Of a stretch of DNA of 64,000 bases, positions 12,136 to 23,965 are shown in pieces. The position numbers were made by a program, and so were the translations under genes. How positions within the stretch are numbered: position 1 is the first letter of the stretch; every line of letters begins with the position of its first letter. Source of the stretch: Serripes groenlandicus (Eukaryota > Mollusca > Bivalvia > Cardiida > Cardiidae); NCBI GenBank assembly GCA_031761405.1, contig JASEVX010000001.1, positions 47,043,102 to 47,107,101 of the forward strand, written 5' to 3'. The notes below the pieces were generated by a model. It made no database searches. It was not told the DNA's origin and saw only the letters and a program-made list of their open reading frames with translations.

Positions 12136-12403
12136 AGCGAGTCCTATTTAATGTTTCTAAGATTGACGTTACATTACAAAGATTTGACATTTAGTCTTAA
12201 GAACCTTTAATAAAAGTATGATACTTTTAGAAACCCATATCTTCAGAAATAACATAAAATGTCGTAACTTGACACAAAAATGCGAAAATAAATTCCAATT
12301 TGTTAAATGTTTTTTAACAGTCTTAACTTCGCTTTCTGCCGGGGTCAAGTATATATTTTTGGATAACATACATTTCACTATAAACACTATCCCAAAACTG
12401 ACA
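12136..12403. repeat. Direct duplication, copy 2
   Basis: This repeats copy 1, sharing 'agatttgacatttagtctta', 'tgatacttttagaaacccat' and 'aaaatgcgaaaataaatt'. Open frames read through it in both directions are not conserved between the copies. Confidence 0.8.
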
Positions 12404-12869
12404 TAACTTAGATGTTTAGTCTTATGAACATCTTAGCAAGTGCATCCATGGGTTTGTTTAGTAACAGTTTATACTTATAGATGTAAGTATGCACACGAAA
12501 TTAGTTCAGATATACATACTGCTTCTGCTTCTTATTGATTGAACACCATAGGAAACGGGTTGCTTCATAATATACATACAGTGGTCGCGTTAATTGACAC
12601 AAACACGCGGAAATTAACAATCGGTGTGCAACTTTAGAATGTAACAACAATAGAACATTTGAGGACATAAGATTGCCGGCAAGTTCATCGTCATATAACA
12701 TCATTGTGTTTTCACCTTAATATGACACTTAAAATGCATTTTAAGATGGAATAATGCTAATGAGGAATTTGTCATGCAGACAGTTTAGAATATTTGAAAT
12801 TAAAATGCTTATTATATTATGTTCGATATTTCTCGGCAACATTACACAACCCTCAGTTTTACTCTTTCA
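12404..12869. other. Unrecognised sequence
   Basis: No recognisable gene or repeat was seen. Confidence 0.4.
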
Positions 12870-13293
12870 CAGTGTATTGCCTAAGGATCAAATTAGTTGA
12901 CTTAGTATAATGTAGAATAAAATAGAATACACATTATATTGTCGAAGAAGATATGGGTCAATATTTGTAATGTATTTGTTATAGATTTTTCTTTTTTACC
13001 TTTTCCAAAACATGTGTTCTTTGAAAAAGCATACAGAACGAAAGGAATATGGATGTAAAGTAGCGCTTTGATCTCTTTTACAGTGTATTGCCTAAGGATC
13101 AAATTAGTTGACTTAGTATAATGTAGAATAAAATAGAATACACATTATATTGTCGAAGAAGATATGGGTCAATATTTGTAATTTTGTATTTGTTATAGAT
13201 TTTTCTTTTTTACCTTTTCCAAAACATGTGTTCTTTGAAAAAGCATACAGAACGAAAGGAATATGGATGTAAAGTAGCGCTTTGATACTGACA
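12870..13293. repeat. Tandem duplication of a 211-bp unit
   Basis: The unit beginning 'cagtgtattgcctaaggatc' at 12870 restarts at 13081. The two units are almost identical, apart from a few inserted bases near 13180 in the second. The high identity points to a recent duplication, or to an assembly artefact. Confidence 0.9.
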
Positions 13294-13354
13294 ACATGAA
13301 TGGTTGTATTAAATTTCATAATTATGTTGTTTTTTAGAAATTGACATTTTAAAG

Positions 13355-13392
13355 CCTTTCCCACATGAAGACGCTTTCTGACGCCTCTGACG
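13355..13392. mobile_element. MITE family B, left-end fragment
   Basis: The 'cctttcccacatgaagacgc' followed by 'tttctgacgcctctgacgg' matches the left end of family B. The rest of the element is missing. Confidence 0.55.
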
Positions 13393-13399
13393 GTAAAGT

Positions 13400-13755
13400 T
13401 CTATTTACCTACCGATCAAGATAACCTAGTGGAAAGGGAAGGGTTCTGGCCAGATGAGTTGCGATTTAGGAGCTGGAAAAGTAAAGCAGATTGGGAAAAT
13501 GAGAAATGAATGAAATTTAGAGGAAGGGAGCATAATGTTGAAAAACGGCATTCTAATAATAGCGAGGGACCGGAAACCCCTCAAACTTTAAAGCGTCTTC
13601 GCGAAGCAATATACCGAAATACCATGCGCGTTAACGAAGAAACTACACCGACATCTACACGCATTCGGATAACTACCCGGCAGATAGTTACTATGATCGT
13701 GATGACAGAAATGATCAAACTGCCTGGGGTTCAACGCATGATAGTTGGAATATGA
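13400..13755 (+). pseudogene. Possible ORF1 remnant of the adjoining LINE
   Basis: This lies directly upstream of the endonuclease-reverse transcriptase remnant. One frame, from about 13650 to the stop at 13756, reads a Tyr/Asp/Asn-rich tail ending in 'AWGSTHDSWNMI'. That composition would fit the C-terminus of a non-LTR ORF1 protein, but no RRM or zinc knuckle is visible. The call rests mainly on position. Confidence 0.3.
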
Positions 13756-13782
13756 TATAGATAGCTGGCATCAATCGCGTTA

Positions 13783-15660
13783 ATGTACATGGCTAAAATG
13801 AATAATGAACATAAAGAAAATATTCTGTTATTTTATTTAGTAACCATGACAACAAATATTCTCATATGGAATGTTAGGGGTATCATGTCTTCTTCCGTTG
13901 CATTGTCAAATATACTTGATAGTAAACAAATGGATATCGCGATTATATCCAAACATAGATTATTACCATCTTCGGTGTCATTTTTAGAAAGCATCAATTC
14001 CCGATACACATACTATGCGATGTGTAGTGAGCCAAAACTCTCAAACGGAAATGCAGTATATGGTCGGGCTGGTATTGCCTTGTTAGTCAATAAAACAATA
14101 GAAAAGTATGTTTCCAAGATTGAAACAAGTTACAGTAATAGAATAATTGGGTTGCAGCTTAAAAAACAGAACTGTTAAACACTATATGTGTTTGGTGTAT
14201 ACCTACCAGTCGATGGTGATCGTATACTTTACATGGATACATTAACCGAGCTTGAAGCTATGGTTGCATTTTACAGTGACTATGGTCGTATACTAATAGG
14301 TGGGGACTTGAACGCTAAGTTAGATTCAATGAGCAGACACTTCAAATCTATTGCTCTATATGATTTTGTACAACGATATAGCCTTGTTCCATTAAATATG
14401 CAAACACGATGGAATACAGTATACATATAGTTTCTGTCCTAACAAACAATGATAGATCATCTACGCCACAAAATAAACCAAATATTGCATGGTAAGAGGC
14501 GGAATTTGATCATATAAATACATACCAGTACGAACTTGACAATCAATTTAGGTTAAACGAAATCGGCAAAATCAAGAACACCGATGAACTATATAAAAAG
14601 ATAGACTTAATAATTAAAACATGCGCAATTCATTATTTACCGGTAGTCAAGTGTAACAAACATACAAAACCTTATTGGAACGCAAAAATCACTCAATTGC
14701 TAAACGCGCTAGAAATGCGTGAGTAGATGTGGGTAAACCTAGAAACCGCGAACATCCTTCATATATGCAATACAAACAGAAAAAGGCAGCCTTTAGAAAT
14801 GTACAACGGAATGAATCAAACAAGTATACAGAAACACTTTTAAGCGGTTTAGATGAGGCTGCGGGCGTAGATAACAAGCTATTCTGGAAATACATTAGAA
14901 ACTTCAAAGGCAGGCGAAGTAGAGAAATTGAGAAAATACTTGTAAAACGGTCAAACTTTCGCTGATAATGAACTACCGGACGGATTCGCCAAATATTAGG
15001 AGAACATCTTTGAATTTAAATATGCCGAACCCTGTAAAGGTTCGAAAGTGATATTAGAGATAAAGCGCGTTCAAAGAAATTTCCGAGGAGGAAATTATCA
15101 TAGGACGAAAGGCATTGAAACGGAAAAAGGCACCAGGACCAGATGGGATTATAAATGAACATATTATAAATGGGAGAAAACCGGTAGTAATGGCGTTAAC
15201 GTTACTATTTAACAAAATACTTAATGAATGTACGTGTCCAAACAGCTGGAGAGAGAGTTACATAATCCCGATATATAAGGGTAACGGAAAGAGCAAAACT
15301 GATCCGAAAAGTTATCGGCCGGTGTCTGTCATGTCCGCTGTATGCAAAGTTTTTGAAAGAGTTATCGCTAACAGACTTAATCAAATTCGTTTTCCTTCCT
15401 TCCCCAATAAACAACAACAAGGTTTTCAAAAAGGATTTAGCTGTATTACGGTGGGCTTTAATCTCCAGGAAACGATATATCATAATCTAGAACTAAAAAG
15501 CAATGTATATGTAGCACAGTTAGACATTAAAGGCGCGTTCGATTCGGTTTGGCACGATGCTTTTTTGCGAAATTGTTAAATTTAGTAAATTGATAACAAC
15601 GTATGGAAGACACTCCATGATAGTTATCGGAAGAACTACAGTATCTGAATATGATTTGCA
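13783..15660 (+). pseudogene. Decayed non-LTR retrotransposon ORF2 (endonuclease plus 5' part of reverse transcriptase)
   Basis: In an intact element this polyprotein nicks the target DNA and copies the element RNA at the nick. From about 13850 the frame shows an APE-type endonuclease: 'ILIWNVRG', 'MDIAIISKH', 'FGVYLPVDGD' and 'ILIGGDLNAKL'. An in-frame TAA at 14176 splits the domain; the frame resumes at 14179 and ends at 14428. A linker piece at about 14729-14965 is in another frame. The reverse transcriptase starts near 15115 with 'KKAPGPDGI', then 'SYRPVSVMSAVCKVFE', 'QQGFQKGFS' and 'LDIKGAFDSVWHDAF'. Indels after 15560 break the frame, although 'NNVWKTLHDSY' continues to about 15650. The YADD catalytic box and the whole 3' half are missing. 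The position of the usual catalytic Glu in the endonuclease reads Lys (ISKH). It is a dead copy; its clade was not resolved. Confidence 0.85.
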
Positions 15661-15880
15661 ACAAGTTATTGTTGATATATAAAGCTCTGCTATAATATCA
15701 TAACCAGTATATTTATATATAGAATATCAGACTCATCATGGCGCTATAAGCATTAGACGCTGGTTGTTACTATATTTTCTTTTCTTCTATCATATTGTGT
15801 ATGTATTTATTATATTTTCTTTTGATGTTAACAAATCTCCCACGAGGAGGATGAATAAATAAATTAATTAAAATAAATAC
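15661..15880 (+). mobile_element. Likely 3' end and tail of the same LINE
   Basis: After the reverse transcriptase breaks off, an AT-rich segment runs to 'cccacgaggaggatgaataa' and an 'aataaataaattaatt' tail. This is what the 3' UTR of an internally deleted LINE would look like. Assignment is by adjacency only. Confidence 0.4.
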
Positions 15881-15890
15881 CATTAATAGT

Positions 15891-15972
15891 TATACCCCCG
15901 CAAACGTAGTTTGAAGGGGGTATACTGGAATCAGCCTGTCGGTCGGTCGGTCGGTCGGTCGGTCGGTCGGTC
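15891..15972 (+). repeat. Hairpin repeat end followed by (GGTC)n
   Basis: The stretch 15891-15924 is a hairpin ('tatacccccgcaaac' paired with 'gtttgaagggggtata'). It is followed by a GGTC microsatellite at about 15940-15972. The same hairpin end occurs in reverse complement at 17945-18012, so these are two ends or two copies of one repeat. Confidence 0.7.
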
Positions 15973-16640
15973 GTTGTACTCCTCCTTCAGTTTCTACCTG
16001 ATTTACTTGATACTTGGCATAAATGTTAATCAGGAGTAGTAGATGTGCAAGACGCAAATTTCATGTCCCTGTGACCTTCACCTTGACCTCTGACCTTGAA
16101 ATAGGAATTGTTTTTGTTAAAATCTAATCTGTTGTACTCCTCCTTCAGTTTCAACCTGATTTACTTGATACTTAGCATAAATGTTAATCAGGAGTAGTAG
16201 ATGTGCAAGTCGCAAATTTCATGTCCCTGTGACCTTCACCTTTGACCTTGAAATAGGATATTTTTTTGTTAAAATATAATCTGTTGTACTCCTCCTTCAG
16301 TTTCTACCTTATATACTTGATACTTGGCATACATGTTAATCAGGAGTAGTAGATGTGCAAGACGCAAATTTCATGTCCCTGTGACCTTCACCTCTGACCT
16401 TGAAATAGGATTTTCTTTTGTTAAAATCTAATCTGTTGTACTCCTCCTTCAGTTTCAACCTGATTTACTTCATACTTGGCATAAATGTTAATCAGGAGTA
16501 GTAGATGTGCAAGACGCACATTTTATGTCCCTGTGACCTTCACCTCTGACCTTGAAATAGGATTTCTTTTCTTAAAATCTAATCTGGTGCGACATACTCC
16601 TCCTTCAATTTCAACCGGATTTACTTGAAACATGGCAAAA
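15973..16640 (+). repeat. 152-158 bp tandem array, about 4.4 units, rich in TGACCT motifs
   Basis: Units starting 'gttgtactcctccttcagtt' lie at 15973, 16131, 16283 and 16435, with a diverged start at 16586. Complete units carry 'gtgaccttcacc' followed by 'tgaccttgaaata'. The first has 'tgacctctgacct' at 16084-16096. These motifs match nuclear-receptor half-sites (AGGTCA on the other strand). Confidence 0.9.
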
Positions 16641-17599
16641 TGGAGCCGTTTTGTGTGGCATCAGCCTGTCGGTCGGTAGAGCCGTTTTGTGTTTGATATC
16701 ATCTTAGTATTTCTTTTTGATACTGATATTCAAATTGTCTGAGTCAAAGATAATACTGTGAGATATATGTGTCAGGGGTTGGGGCGGGGGTATTAATCAC
16801 CTTTAGTGATAGTTCTAGTTATCTCTGTGTAGATTTACATGAGAGTCAAATGCTCAATTACAACATCTTTATATTTAGAGCGGGGTTCATATAAGACATC
16901 GTAACCGTTTTGTTTAAGTTACATGGTTTTATAAACTGGTTAGATACTAATATTTTGGCAACATTATTTTGTATTTTATTTATTTATTTAATAGCCTTTT
17001 CAATGTCATATAGGTATTGTTAATTTAATCTAAGATATTTTAAACGAGCATCAATAGTAAATTAATAACTATACAGTTTGTTTTCGTAAACTCTACAGAG
17101 GATCAATACAACTTGGTTGATCAAGTGTTTGCTTCTTATTTGTGAACAGTGTACCTTGTTAAATGGACGGGCTCATTTGATGGTGTCGTTGTCACTTCAA
17201 CTAACTATGATACAAGTTACTTTCCAACCAAATGACTTTCATTACAAGTAATGGGAACTATCAGTATTTGTAGATTTCGTTATCTTGTTATCTGTATACA
17301 TTTTAGATATGAGTTTTTATTGCAAAAATGTTAATTGAGTTGTGCAGATAACAAGTGAACTAAATCTCTTCACAACCAGACCCAAAACTTCGCTCTTTTA
17401 GAACACATTCGTAAAGATCTGATTACTGTCTATTATAGGTCGTCTCAGATTGACTGTTGCGTAAGACACTCATAGTGTGTCGTCTACATGATGGTTAGGT
17501 ATTACAACATTGAGGTAACTTGATATAGAAATAAACAATAAACCAATTGTAAGTTGTTTTGCACGAATTGAGTTCATATAAGAAGCCGAATACTTGCTC
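16641..17599. other. Unrecognised AT-rich sequence
   Basis: A short reprise of 'catcagcctgtcggtcggta' at about 16658-16677 echoes the preceding repeat. Otherwise nothing was recognised. Confidence 0.4.
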
Positions 17600-18012
17600 A
17601 TGAATATTTAAACTAGAACTGTGAGTGAACTCACAAAAGGATACCCCCTGTTGCGCTTACAATACATATGGACAGACAGACGGACGGACGGACAGATATA
17701 TTTCCGACCGGGATAATTTTACTTCATGCACATCCTCAGGTTGTTTACTGTAACTGTGTAAAGTTTCATCAGAATCGGTCCAGCTGTTAAGGAGGAGTTG
17801 CGCTTACAAGACATATATACAGACAGACGGACGTACCCACAAGTATGCTATTCATTCCGTAATTATTCCCCTTTTACGGAAAACAAACAAAAAACATATT
17901 TATCAAAGTGTCTTTATAAGGGTGTTGGTTGGGCTTTAAGTAATCGGTCACCAGGACGGACGACAGGGTGATTCCTATAATACCCCCCAAAACTTTGGTT
18001 GCGGGGGTATAA
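17600..18012 (-). repeat. Interspersed repeats in reverse orientation
   Basis: This contains two 'cagacagacggacg' stretches (about 17673 and 17820), the reverse complement of the repeat at 1450-1700 (17830-17945), and the reverse hairpin end 'aataccccccaaaactttgg' to 'tgcgggggtata' (17977-18011). It is a composite of at least two repeat families. Confidence 0.65.
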
Positions 18013-20110
18013 TAAATACGGTCGTTTGAGACGACCATTTGTGTGGTGTCTTTATATCCTAGTAAACGGGTGTCGGATTTCAATTACATTACAAATGATC
18101 AGTCGAATATCCCAAGTTTTAACTATTTGTTTCAAACTTCATAAAAGAACCAATGGAACTGTAAATTAAAAATAAATGTTGTTCTTTTTTTTTTATTTAA
18201 TATTAAATATTAAATAGTTATCACAATTGGGTAAAAAGTTGTTTACTTTTATAAAAACGTTCGTCTCACCGAATGATTAACAAGTCGATGATGATGGGAA
18301 TGTAAAAACAATAATCAGTAAAGTTTTTCCGAAAAAAAGGAATGAAAGAATTAAAATAAATTAACATGTTGTAGGGTTCAGTTTATGTTCGAAAATAAGT
18401 TTAAAATTATACAACAATTTCAATGAAATTTAACTGTTTAGCTGATATTATATTTCGAGGGTGGTCTAATTTATAAATATTGGACTACATTTTAACATTT
18501 GTCAAAGAATGATATATTTAGGATGCCAAGCCAATATCATTTTGAGAAAAAGAGAAAAAACATGTCTTCAGCGATTTAACCTTTTTCTCATTGTTTTAAA
18601 AGTAAATTGCTGCAAAGGTGTCCAATGTTTACTTTGATAGGAGAAAGGTAAAATGACGTGCTATTGCATGCACATCCTAAATTGTCTGTTTTGTGGTTTT
18701 ATTGATAAATAATAAAATTCAAATATTCTGATAAACATCTTGAAAAGTGTATGTGGTATTCACAAATCTTATAATTATTCCTTAATAAAAGCATTGTATA
18801 CATACTAAGACTAATGATTGGCACGATTACTCATTTCCATTACTGTTTATGATCATTAATTAGTTGGCTGTGTGTATGGTCAACCTACCTTAGACTGGAG
18901 ATTGATCATGAACAATGAAAGGCTTTAATTATATTTCAATGAAGGACATTCACTTCGTTGACAAAAAATGCAAGTTATGATACATTTTCACTAGACCCCA
19001 CCCCTTATGTACCAATATGCCCCTCCGATGGTTTGTTCAACTACTATAATGTAAGTGTTATGCATAACTGCAGTATGGATTTTCGGCGACATTGATGCGT
19101 TGCATCAACTTTCCCTTGTTAATTATGTATATACAATATATATATTCTCTGGAGACTAGACAACCACCGTGTCGTATTTTTGTACACGATCTAGAATGGT
19201 GACCCTTGCATTATTAGTTAGTTATAGTTAGGTTGTATCGCTTGAACATTAATTGTAATCAACAGTGGCGTATTGCAATTATAACTCAACTGTTCTTTGC
19301 AGTCTGTTTTGACAGTAATCAATACATTTGAAAACAAACCTATATCAACACAAAGAACAAGTTTATCTAAGATATTGATTGATTTTCTTTTAAAAACTAC
19401 AAATGAAGTGAGTTTAAATTAAAATTTCGTTCGGGAAATGTAACCCTAATTTCGCCCCTGATTTTATGTCTCGTTTTCTATTCTCCCCGAGATATTAAGT
19501 TCAAATTCTATTTCGTTTAAATCTGATTTACAGCCTGTTATCTGTAATGCCATGACACAAATTAATGCAGATCATGCATTTTCGAACGCTGCAGAAACTC
19601 GCGGACTTCAACCTTGAGCTGACAATAGTAAATTGAGACGTTACACACATTGATATTCGATTTCGTTGTTACAATCTGTTGACTTACGCACTTGTATTTG
19701 ATTTATTCCCCGTTGTGTTACATGCAACGAACCATTATTACAGGTTCTTATGAATTTACTTTGATAACAAGAAAGAATCACCTGTTTAGTAATTTTGTAT
19801 GAATAACACTTGCCGTAAATGGAATTCGAAGTTCAGTTAGAGACATATCTAATTTTATATACTTTCTAAGTACCTATACGATATCAAGTGCGAAGGGTGT
19901 TCAACTATGTAGATTGGAATAAAGGGTATATTAGTTAAAAATGGCACACTGACATTTGACATGTTTGATTTTATTTCTGTATAATCCTGTTATAAATGAT
20001 TACCTCCTGATAACACGATGTCTGGACAAATCCCGTCTTTAGTTGATATTTGTGGTGTCTGTAACCCCAGTTAGCTTTTTTGTAAACACGTCATAGAACA
20101 TTGACGGCAA
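18013..20110. other. Unrecognised sequence, about 2.1 kb
   Basis: No gene, RNA gene or repeat family known from elsewhere in the window was identified. Confidence 0.5.
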
Positions 20111-20335
20111 ATCAGCCTTTCCGCGAGAAAACCAACATTGTGGTTTCTGTGTAAAATATCGACCCGGATCAGCCTAAGCATGCCACGCAGCCTCCTGTGG
20201 ATTTTCTGTTTCAAGAATCATTACTTCATACCTCTATACCATGAGGCGGAATGTGTCGGCCCGGATTAGCCTGCGCAGGCTGATCTGGATAGATACATTA
20301 CGCACAGTCAATAATGTTAGATTTCTTGTGACAAA
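20111..20335. mobile_element. MITE family A, diverged copy
   Basis: The left end 'ttccgcgagaaaaccaacat' and interior 'tcgacccggatcagcctaag' are clear. The right end ('ataatgttagatttcttgtg') is mutated. Confidence 0.8.
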
Positions 20336-21346
20336 TCCCGTCTTTAGTTGATATTTGTGGTGACTGAAACCACAGTTAGCTTGTATGTAAACAAATCATA
20401 GAATATTGTCGATAAATGTAGATCGACATCAACTTGCGCATCCGCGCTTATTGATCGATGTATGCACAGTTCGGTAATATAACGTTTATTATTGCATAAA
20501 ATCTATGTTTTATGCCCGCTTAACGGATACAGAAACATTGGAAAAACCGGGCGTAAACGGCGAGAAAACGTGTATAAACAAAGCGATTCTCGCGCGTACG
20601 TGCCGTTAAGACCGGTTAGATGTTTTACATATGCAATACCCGGGCACCGTTAGTAAACAAAACATGGACGCTGCATCTCCCCTAGAATAGGAGCAATTGT
20701 TGGGTTAATAATAACATCAGCTTCTTTAACTCGTTAATCGGTAACATGCAATAGACGCACAGTTAAAGAGCATAAAATAATCCAAAACCATTTATTTAAT
20801 TCGACCCGTGTCGAGTCAGCGATGGCAACCTTGATGTAGGACCGGTTCGTGGATATGTAAAACATAACTTGGTTTACTTTATGACGTCACATGTATCAAT
20901 CGTTATCGGGTCATGTTCATCGGCGATAATGTTACAGCGGACTATATGTTGGATGTTTGCTCTTATTTTATGCAATAATAGCGAAAATGTGTATTATTCC
21001 TATATTTACCATTCTTTTGATACGGGAGTTCTTTGACGACGGATATTAAAGTGCGTGTAACAAACGAGTGCCTCTGTACGAGTGTGTTACTGGCCGGTAA
21101 AATAGCGAGGAATTTGAAGTGTTCCATAGTTTATACATTTGATATTACATAAACGACCGATGAAATCTATATGTATCATGACGTAGGTAGTGACGTCATA
21201 TATACTTTATGTCATTCCAAGCGAATGATAACATTTCCAGTATTTCTCACAAGGAACTGATGATTTTTCTATAAATATTCAAATTATATGAAATGATGTT
21301 TACGTTTATCACACAAAGGTTTCAAGAAATCCGCCAATTGAGTTTT
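20336..21346. other. Unrecognised, with a short distant inverted repeat
   Basis: The sequence 'ttattattgcataaaat' (about 20489) and 'attttatgcaataatag' (about 20970) are inverted copies about 480 bp apart. They may be ends of a short element, but similarity does not extend further. Nothing else was recognised. Confidence 0.35.
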
Positions 21347-21560
21347 TGATTGTTTGGTGTTTTACGCCGCTTTCAACAATTTTTCAGTTATATTACGGCC
21401 TGTCCTGGTTAAATTACCAGGACTTATGGTCAATTTATGCTGACAACGGTCCAGCAGCCATTACTACCATTTGTAAAGTCTTGGTATAACCCGGCTGGGG
21501 ATCGAACCCGCGACAACTCGCACCCGAGGCGGACTCCCTAAAATTATCCAGGCGGTCGCA
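21347..21560 (-). mobile_element. SINE with tRNA-like head
   Basis: The low-coordinate end shows the shared 3' body 'gttttacgccgctttcaaca' and 'ttcagttatattacgg'. The high-coordinate end carries a B-box-like 'gggttcgatcccc' on the minus strand (about 21496). The acceptor-stem pairing is degraded. Confidence 0.75.
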
Positions 21561-21679
21561 ACAAAATGTGAATTTTAATGAAATTGTATTGAACACTTTC
21601 TAAACGTGTATTTGAAAAGATGAAGATGGAGTCGCTCGAACACGGGTCGACTACATAGTAGAACTTTACATATTTGATT

Positions 21680-21945
21680 TGTTGGAGTTTAATGCCGCTA
21701 TTAACAGTATTTCAGTTATATCATAGAGGCCTGTTCGCAAATTCGTGTTTTCTTTTTACTTTCTCTCATTCGCACTTCAACCATTCGCATTTGTAAAGAA
21801 CTTGCATCCTTTGAACAATTGTTATTCCATGTGTGAAGATACTTAACGCTGTTCGCAATGACTTTTGTGAATTATCGGAAATAAGTATGTCCAAGCCGGA
21901 ATTTGAGTTCTGGATATCTGGGTCGACATCCCTGGTCGTCACTGA
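21680..21945 (-). mobile_element. SINE, degenerate copy
   Basis: On the minus strand the body 'tatgatataactgaaatact' and 'agcggcattaaactcc' is recognisable at 21690-21730. The upstream part is badly mutated. Confidence 0.55.
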
Positions 21946-23552
21946 GTGACATTTCACGACTCCACACTATATAGTTAACGAATTTCAACACCGTAGTAAT
22001 TTGAAGCGAAGTTTGTCGATACTCTGTGAGCTTGTTGATCCGCTGTTATGCTTCCAATGCGACTTCCATATTTCTCTTGTATCTTTGCACTGATTCCGGA
22101 AAGAGTATTTGACTCGCACAAGGAAAACATGTATAATGTATATATCCTATAATTGTAAAGGGAAAACAGAGCAGTTGGAACGTTAGCATTATCGTGTGGG
22201 TATGTTGATTAAATCAACTGTTTCAATGATTGATGTTTAAAATGGACTTCTCCATGTTTGAATCTAGAAGAGTCCATAGAAAATTCTAGAATGTTTAAGA
22301 TAAAACTGTTTAGATGAGCAGCCAACAGTATATTCTCTGTTAAGACTGCACATGTTTGAATGGCTCTATACTGATGGCATATGCTTCACACAGCCGGTTT
22401 CAGCAGTCAAAGGGTTTAACACTCATGTAATTGAACGAGGAACTTAGTCGGGTTACAACATTTGGTACAACTACCTTATCGCGCGTAACCCTGATGCCTT
22501 GTAAACTATTTTGTATATAGTAGTAGTGTTCTTTAAGACTATATCTAAATTATCTGATTTAGAACGCCTCGTGCTGTTAAATCACTCATGCCTGGAAGTC
22601 TGTGTATTGGGCAACACACAAGCAATGTCTATACAATACTAGTTCGTATCACGTGCCTGAAATAAGAATACATATACTTACTACGCAATTGATCGTCCGA
22701 GGCTTTGAAATCAAAAGAAACCACTGTCGTATTAGTGAGCGTTTTGTCATATTCATTCTGAGGCTATCAGACTAAATGAACGAAAATATACTGAACACGG
22801 AATATGAGTGGAGCTTTGAAAAGATACCCCAATGAACCGCGTTGCATCATCGACCATACTATGAACATACGCAAAGTCTAATCATGCTCTGCATTATTCG
22901 CCGATATATCGTAGAAGGTTTCCGGAAACTTTTATTAAGGAGTTTCCATTTAAGATCCCTAGCATGGATGCATAGATACAAGTGTTTCACTTGTAATATT
23001 TACGCTATTGTTGACTTTCCTGTTGATGTTATTCAATAGATATTGTAGAACCAAAGTCAAACGTTGTCGAAGCCAACACACCAACACGTACATTTACTTA
23101 GTTTCGAATCTGCACAGGGTGAACTATTAATCAACAATTTGTAGATATAATGGGAATGAATTTCAGGGTTCTGGCAGTATTTGGAGTTGGAAAAGTAATG
23201 CTCCAACGGCAGTTAGAAGTTAAGAGTTGCCAATATGGTCACTGTATCTTGATACATTGAAGACAAACAATAAACATAAAATAAAACTCCGAGGGCGTGT
23301 TTACAAGCAAACATGTTGTTTATTAAACATATACATTATTCACATTGTTGTACATACACGTATAACTAATACAGATACATTCTGACATATGCCTACTAGC
23401 TATCACTTAGGAAGCAAATTACAAAAACAAATTGGGCCATATAATATGAAATTCGACTATTAGTACGTGTACTATAAATGTTTACACGGTCAATGTCGTC
23501 ACATAACATTCATGCTTGATGTCAAATTCAATAGATTTATTCTACCATATAA
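21946..23552. other. Unrecognised sequence, about 1.6 kb
   Basis: No supported gene. A 65-codon open frame (22842-23039) has no recognisable domain. Confidence 0.5.
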
Positions 23553-23780
23553 TTAACCCTTTCCAACGTAGAGACCTTTTTTGACGCCTCTGCTGCAGAC
23601 GACTTTTGAAAACACTGTGACGAAAGGAGAAATTGCTCAAAGCGAGTAATTTCTCCGTTTGTCACAATGTTTTCAACTTTTTTTAATGATAAAACCCTTT
23701 TTTATGAAGATTGTGCACGTTTTGTCAATATATTTTCGAAGTCGTCTGCTGCAGATTTGTTGTATGTGGAAAGGGTTAAC
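23553..23780. mobile_element. MITE family B, full copy
   Basis: It starts 'ttaaccctttcc' and ends 'ggaaagggttaa', with paired 'ctgctgcagacgac' and 'gtcgtctgctgcag'. An internal hairpin is 'ggagaaattgctc' and 'gagtaatttctcc'. TTAA is present at both ends. Confidence 0.88.
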
Positions 23781-23846
23781 CTATGCACCTGAAAAACCAA
23801 ACCTAGCTTAGTGACGACAAGAATAGATATTTATCGAACAGCGTAT

Positions 23847-23965
23847 CCATTTGATATGACACAAACATACATTGTTCGTCAACCATTTGATATGACACAA
23901 ACATACATTGTTCGTCAACCATTTGATATGACACAAACATACATTGTTCGTCAACCATTTGATGA
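23847..23965 (+). repeat. 36-bp tandem repeat, 3 units
   Basis: The start 'ccatttgatatgacacaaac' recurs at 23847, 23883 and 23919, with a partial unit at 23955. The units are identical. The 12-residue peptide it could encode is not evidence of a gene. Confidence 0.9.

Noticed and set aside
13510..13755. 81-codon frame as a separate gene
   Set aside because: The position just before LINE endonuclease sequence, and a better LINE-like reading in another frame, make an ORF1 remnant more likely.
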